Source: Trichuris trichiura
Lineage: Eukaryota; Nematoda; Enoplea; Trichinellida; Trichuridae
Reading direction: 5' to 3'
Assembly (NCBI GenBank): GCA_037903355.1
Contig: JBAJFE010000006.1
Span: forward strand, 124,001 to 188,000
Length of the DNA stretch: 64,000 nt
The notes under the pieces: generated by a model
The model's input: the letters and a program-made list of their open reading frames with translations, nothing else
What the model was told of the DNA's origin: nothing
Databases searched by the model: none
Program-made: the position numbers and the translations under genes
Shown here: positions 58,795 to 64,000 of the stretch, one piece after another
Layout: each line of letters opens with the position of its first letter
Numbering within the stretch: position 1 is the first letter of the stretch

Positions 58795-61700
58795 TCATGT
58801 GGTCACTGGGAATTCCTCTTGATCCTTTTCGGTTAGTCTCACGAAAAAGTTGTTTCGGTTCTGCTCCAATTGATCCAATATTTGCTGACCGTCAGGATAG
58901 ACAAGGTCAGCCCAGGTTTCCATCAGTGGATGGACAATGTAGTCAATGAAGCCGACCTATTACAAGTTGAACTGAAAAGTGAAACATCAATTCGCTCTGC
59001 TTGGTAAGTCTACCTGCGATTTTTCGCGGGACACGTTTTGCCGATCGCACATTGGGCTAACCTCGAAACCCAACTCTTTTTCTTTGTCTCCTTGACCCCA
59101 GTACTCTTCTAGCAAACGGTCCACCCACTGCTCATACAAGGGCAGCGGTTTTGAGGGATTGGACAGATCGGCAATATGAATCAAGTTTTGCAACACTTGT
59201 ATTCTATCGCCATACTTTTCCAATTTTGGCAGTCCAGGCCCGGACAGTTTCTTCGTCTCGACCATCGTCTTTAAATCTGCCAAAAGGCTCATGTGCTTTG
59301 ACATGTCCGTAGCAAGAACCTGCGCGGCAAATTCAAATACTATCGCTTAAACGGCTACCTCGCGCGACGCCTTACTCACCGTATCAATAACGATCCTACG
59401 AAAAAGCTGACGCTGCTTTTGACTCAAACCCGTTAATATATCACAGTCAGGCTCCTGTAATAGCTTGAAGGCAACGGCAAGATGATGCTGTTCCAACACG
59501 GACTCGTCGTTGTACATTATTGCCAACTCGGAACCTGAAAATAAAAAGTATGAACGTAAGCAAGTGTACTGCCTATGAGTCATCAGCTAGCAAAATTTAC
59601 ACAAAGGCAAATTGCTGCCGCTTTTTGCGGCATGCCGGCGACAGCTAGGGAAAAAATATATAATTCAGGAGACGCGAATAGGCATGATTCACCATTCACG
59701 TTAGACGAATAGGACTAGGAAAGCGTGTAACAGGACACTGAGAACGTAAATCTTCTTGCTCAAGGCAGAGCGATGCAAAAAGGTGCAACCTTAAACACTT
59801 AGCACGAATGATGAGTCAGCGACTTGGCAGTAGGACAATTCGAGATTAAAAAATGCCGAAAGTAACGGTCGTTCGCTTTTGAAACTTTTGGAATCTCGTC
59901 CGCCGATCAACAAAGCTTTCATGAGTAGTTACCGATGCGAAAACTGTCTCAAGCAATGCAAAGCTCGTATGGCTACGCCCTTTGCTTAAGCGTTGCAACA
60001 AGCCAACAGGCAACCATGGCACAACGGGGAACAAGAAAAACGTTTGCACGAATAAACAAGGAAACGACTACTTGAGCGCTCATGCCCGAAACGACAGAAA
60101 GATGGCTGGAGCTCAACTTCAACAAGAGCTTATTGAATTTTGAGCAACATACACGGCTGTTGCCGTGCAGACGACTCTGCGAGCATGCTATAGAGGAGAT
60201 GTATCTTCTGGGTCGGCGAAATATGCTCTCAAAAAAACACCATCTCAGCAGAGCTTACTGAGAAATTCGACTGCAACGCCGAAATGAGTACAAATTAGAG
60301 TTTGCAGGACTTCTTAGACTCAAGCGAGATCCAGATTTTACAAATAGCATCAATCAGTTCACACTTTTATCTTTACCGCGCACGATTCAAGAAGCAGTAT
60401 TTCAGTACCTGACCGCCAGTCAGCTGGCCCAAAGCCTAACGTTAAGCCGAGGCACTATCCGATTTGCACTCGCTGCCTGGCATAATCGCTTTGTGTTCAG
60501 CTGACTCGCGGTCAAGTATTGAAAACGCTCCCTTCCGGATTGTAGTGAAAGATCAAAGTGAAAACCCGACCGCAATTGGACTCCCGCTTCGAGTGGCAAG
60601 CAGGTAATGTGAAAATTCTAAAATCACTACATGCCAACGAACATGTCCGCTGGCGACTGCAGCAGTGAAGCGAAAAAATAATCTTCCGCTCGCGATACGG
60701 TCAAAATTAAAACAATTTGTTCAGTTGAAAACGCGCAAGACACCCATCGTTGGAACCACGTTAGATCAACCCATAGTGGAACAGCAAACTTGTTCCGCCA
60801 TATGCGCCGAATGCACAAAAATTCCCGCTTCGAAAGAAGCCACGAACAGGCAAAAACATATACACATTGCAGGAATTCTTAGAACGAACATGGAATCGAA
60901 TTCGAATATGCCTGGTACAGAGTCAACATCTGTAAAGAGCGGAAGAGCTGATTACGTGAACTTTTCTTCGCTGGCATGGAGCTCATTCACTTAGACTATC
61001 TGCCAAAATGTTTAAAAAACAAACGCTTCTACGAACGAGTGTATTTACTTAAGGGCACAACCTTGAAATAAGCATTAAAAGTGGCGCTCACTGCGTTTTT
61101 TCGATGGATTAAACGCGCAGAGCAATTTTGCATCTCAAGCTTTGAAAACATGCTCTACACGCTTTCTCGGGCTGCCGTCGCTATTAACATTATACTACTC
61201 GTTGGGGAATAAAACAATGAGCAGATTTAAAAAAGAAAGTCTGTTCGAGGAAAAAACACTTCCATTCAGGCGCTTCGCCCAAGCGGAAGCTGATAATGTA
61301 GTTTCAAACTGTAAGCATCATCGCTGACCCGCAAAAGCGAGGGGAGAACGGGAACATTGAAGTCGTCTTAAAGCAAGCCCCGTTCGAACACGGCTCTCTT
61401 GTTTTTTTCTCTACGGGCGGAATAATTGATCATACGACGAAAAGGAGAAACTAGACGGAAAAATTTGATGCCTACCTGAATTAACCAGAAACTGATTCGT
61501 CAAACCGGGATGATCGACATCGTGTATGGCTGCTGCAAATATGACGGCAAATTTCTCCAGATCCGTGAAGACCGAATTCAGCGATGGAGCACTGAACATT
61601 ACGTGCACCGTCTGCGTCACGTCGGTGGCATGTATGGAATTGTGATAGGAATTTTGACGGTAATGATCCTCCAAGTGTAACAAATAGGTAAGCAACATGG

Positions 61701-62775
61701 TCGTGTTGATTCGAAATTCTCTGATAAGGCCTCGATTCTGCAATAACATAAAAGCACTTGCTGTCAATAGAGGAAAAAAGCTTAGTTCCACCGCCAAGCA
61801 AGCCAGTTCGTACCTTCATTACTGTAAAGGTGACAGTGGTCAAAGAATGGGAGTCGCATAACCGATGGAACTTGAAAACGTCCATTCCCCAACGATCAAT
61901 CTCGCCTATGGCGTTCTCCAACTCCGGGGTAAACTTGCTACCCGTACAAGTGCACGCCATCAAAGTAGAGTCGCTCAAGGCGGCGGCCACAGTCTCTTCG
62001 GCATTGGTCGTCGGCGACTTTCTGAGCTTGTGTACACCGGATATGTGCGACATGGCGGACGTGACGTGCTGTTTGGTCCTTCCCAATTTGGAAGAAACGC
62101 CAAACGTCTTCTCCTCGTCCGACTCCTTTATCGAGTCTGTTATCTGCTTCTGCTTTTCGCTGGCCAATTCCAAATCGTCGTCGTGTCCTGAGCAATAAAT
62201 GGCCAAGCTATTGGGATAGCCAATAGTCAGCGCCAAGACTCGCGCTTACCCATAAAAGTGGAGAAAATAAAACGCGACAGCTGATCGCCCGACTTCGAGT
62301 CCGAAAATTGGCTCAATTCCTTTGTGAGCATTTTGCGAAACTGCAAAAGCGGATCGTGCTGGAAGACCGCCACCTACGAAGCGAACGGGTCCTCCCACCT
62401 TTGACGACGTCATCTCCGAGACTGAACGATGCGTCTGAATCGCCTCCAACTGCTCCAAGCACCAGTCAAGCTCCATGAGCGTACTTTCGGCCAAATGCTG
62501 CGTTGATTCGTCAGGCATTGACCCACCAGCAGCAGTGCCTGAGGATACAGTCGACGACGGTTCTGTGGGACCGGAAGACGGGCCAACTAGGGAGGCACGT
62601 TGCGTCGTCGAAGTGCTCGCCCTGAACCGATAGAAGTGTTCATCTTTGGTCAATGGTAAAACGGAAGATCGCCTACTTGTCGGCACTTTGAGTTAACGCT
62701 ACGATGTTCTCGCGCACGTTGCGCAGTGTGGCCAGAACTTGAGCAAATGGCGTAACAATTAAATCCTCTCCGTGC
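58795..62775 (-). CDS. pde-4: cAMP-specific 3',5'-cyclic phosphodiesterase, PDE4 type (5' end outside or unresolved)
   Basis: Hydrolyses cAMP to 5'-AMP in the cytosol. Minus-strand exons, all joined in phase: 62775-62677, 62621-62399, 62340-62250, 62187-61814, 61737-61476, 59534-59380, 59319-59014 and 58956-58795. The first exon seen gives the end of UCR1 ([20 protein letters not shown]). UCR2 follows ([38 protein letters not shown]). The catalytic domain has HNSIHATDV and HDVDHPG metal-ligand motifs, [46 protein letters not shown] (metal-binding Asp), and the purine-clamp glutamine in [14 protein letters not shown]. These are PDE4-specific blocks. The N-terminus and most of UCR1 are not found and probably lie beyond 64000. 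Introns are mostly short; one of 1.94 kb (59535-61475) separates the two halves of the catalytic domain. Confidence 0.96.
60082..60681 (+). pseudogene. Nested F-box-like gene or pseudogene inside the PDE intron
   Basis: On the plus strand, opposite to the host gene, an ATG at 60082 opens a frame of 59 codons, hits one TGA (60259-60261) and continues open for 80 codons to 60504. The distal part reads [16 protein letters not shown], then [20 protein letters not shown] and [13 protein letters not shown], which resembles an F-box (LP..I...V..YL....L......S). A possible continuation is the exon at 60549-60602 (reading [15 protein letters not shown] before a GTAATG donor), ending near 60681. The internal TGA means it is a pseudogene, a misplaced intron, or a sequence error. 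The F-box assignment is tentative. Confidence 0.38.
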
Positions 62776-64000
62776 CTGCAAATTAAAAATGCCAATTAAG
62801 GACAGCGGTGCAATAAAGCTGAACTCAAAAGCACCCTTGGATCGTTCAGCCTCTTATTTTCAGCAGGAAAACAAACAATAAGACAAGAACAACGTTTCGG
62901 CGTCACGAGAGGCGTTGTCTTCCAGAGGGCGCCACTGAAATCCTCCGGAAAGCAACATCTCTCGTCAACACAGCGTGCATCAACCCATAGTAAAAAGAAC
63001 AAAACTCATTAGGAACCACGTGAGTTAGATATAACTGGCGATCAAATTCGTGTCAGGAACAAAAGAAAGCGACATGGCGAAGTGCACCCGTTTTTGTGAA
63101 GCCACTCGGGCGCAGGCTGCCTAAGGTGTTTGCATAATTTTGCAACTGGAAGAAAAGAAAATTTGGATGCTTGCGCAATGCGCGACGAAAAAGGACATAC
63201 TGTTTGTTAGATCCAACGGAAGCAGGCGCGCGCTACGTATTGACCGGTCGCTGAGAGCGGTTCGTCTTAAAAAGGACCATACACACTGCTGAACGAACAG
63301 ATGGATTACAAAAAGACTAGTGACAATAAATGGGTATACTCGGAAGAGTTCTCATGCGCGTTAGTGCTAGCTTTTCAACTTCCGGTGACGCCCAATAAGT
63401 ATCTAATCAAATCTGCGCAATATCATGCTTGTAGCTGCTACGGAAGCCACGTGAAAATCAGCTGAAAAAGGTCGTTGCCTCTTTTCGGAAAAAATATCAC
63501 CCAATATGCACCGTTTGACAAAAAGCAGTTCGGGCGGCTCGTATCGGCTTTTGATTTGCTCAAAAATGGGGAAAACGAAAACGACAATGGAAGAGGCTAA
63601 ACGGGGCGCAAAATAGCGACCAGGCAAATCGATAGGCAGCAGCCATTGAGCTTGTTTACGTGAACAAACGTTGCCTAATGGAATTGCCGAAAAATGAGCA
63701 GAAGCAGCACCGGAAGTGAGCGTACATAATCAAAGCGACATCTCTTATCTCCAAGTGCAAAAAAATGAAAAAGAACTGATTCACCCAATTAGTGCGTTAT
63801 GAATGTGGAAGTTGACTACAAAGGTTCAACGGTTCTATCAACTAAAACGTTTGCTGCTCATCGTTATTCACACTGTATATTCTTGATGCTTCGCCCGTAA
63901 TGTTATAGGCAGTTTGCATGGAAGCTTTGAAGGCGCAAAGGAGCAGCGTTACAAGATCTTGGTTGATAAAATGATTGACAGCAAACGTACGACCCGTTCG
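62776..64000. other. Upstream intron or flank of the PDE4 gene
   Basis: The first PDE exon seen begins with an acceptor at 62776-62777, so this stretch is probably intron leading to UCR1 exons beyond the window. I could not recognise the UCR1 core here. No other feature is visible. Confidence 0.45.

Noticed and set aside
1..64000. CRISPR arrays, rRNA genes, tRNA genes, bacterial operons
   Set aside because: The window is clearly eukaryotic. I looked for repeat-spacer patterns and for tRNA A/B boxes and found none that I could support.

Overview
This is nuclear DNA from an invertebrate animal, most likely a nematode. The evidence is an innexin gene, an atonal-family bHLH gene closest in motif to nematode lin-32, a pde-4 type phosphodiesterase, and many very short introns (about 45-60 nt) with GT-AG ends. 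The intron size and gene content fit a clade I (Dorylaimia) worm such as a Trichuris relative. That placement is inference; no marker gene in the window proves it.

Layout. 0.5-8.5 kb holds four small plus-strand genes: a secreted CUB-domain protein, a serine-protease homologue that has lost all three catalytic residues, U1 snRNP protein C, and the complex I subunit NDUFB11. 8.5-20.4 kb is AT-rich and gene-poor. It holds one candidate small Cys-rich gene (minus, about 13.6-14.1 kb) and several palindromic repeat elements. 20.4-25.5 kb (minus) is a SMOC/testican-like matricellular gene with follistatin/Kazal, two thyroglobulin-1 and two EF-hand modules. 25.5-36.5 kb has no convincing gene and contains a 640-bp palindromic element. 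36.5-37.1 kb (minus) is the lin-32/atonal-like gene. 39.7-50.2 kb (minus) is the gene for the GARP subunit VPS54. I could join 14 exons in frame, with a 5.1-kb and a 1.6-kb intron that carry three DNA-transposon remnants. 52.8-54.0 kb is an intronless GT10 alpha-1,3-fucosyltransferase. 55.4-58.1 kb is an innexin with two alternative first exons. 58.8-62.8 kb and beyond (minus) is the 3' part of a PDE4-type cAMP phosphodiesterase, with an ORF-like F-box-type sequence nested in one intron on the opposite strand.

The genes are unrelated housekeeping, neuronal and secreted functions and form no pathway. The most unusual signal is a dispersed, structured motif, CTGAnGAC + short hairpin + GAAAGCT, found at about nine sites. 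It resembles a hammerhead-ribozyme core with one extra base, as known from Penelope-like retroelements. Several copies lie in near-perfect head-to-head palindromes flanked by 13-16 bp direct repeats.
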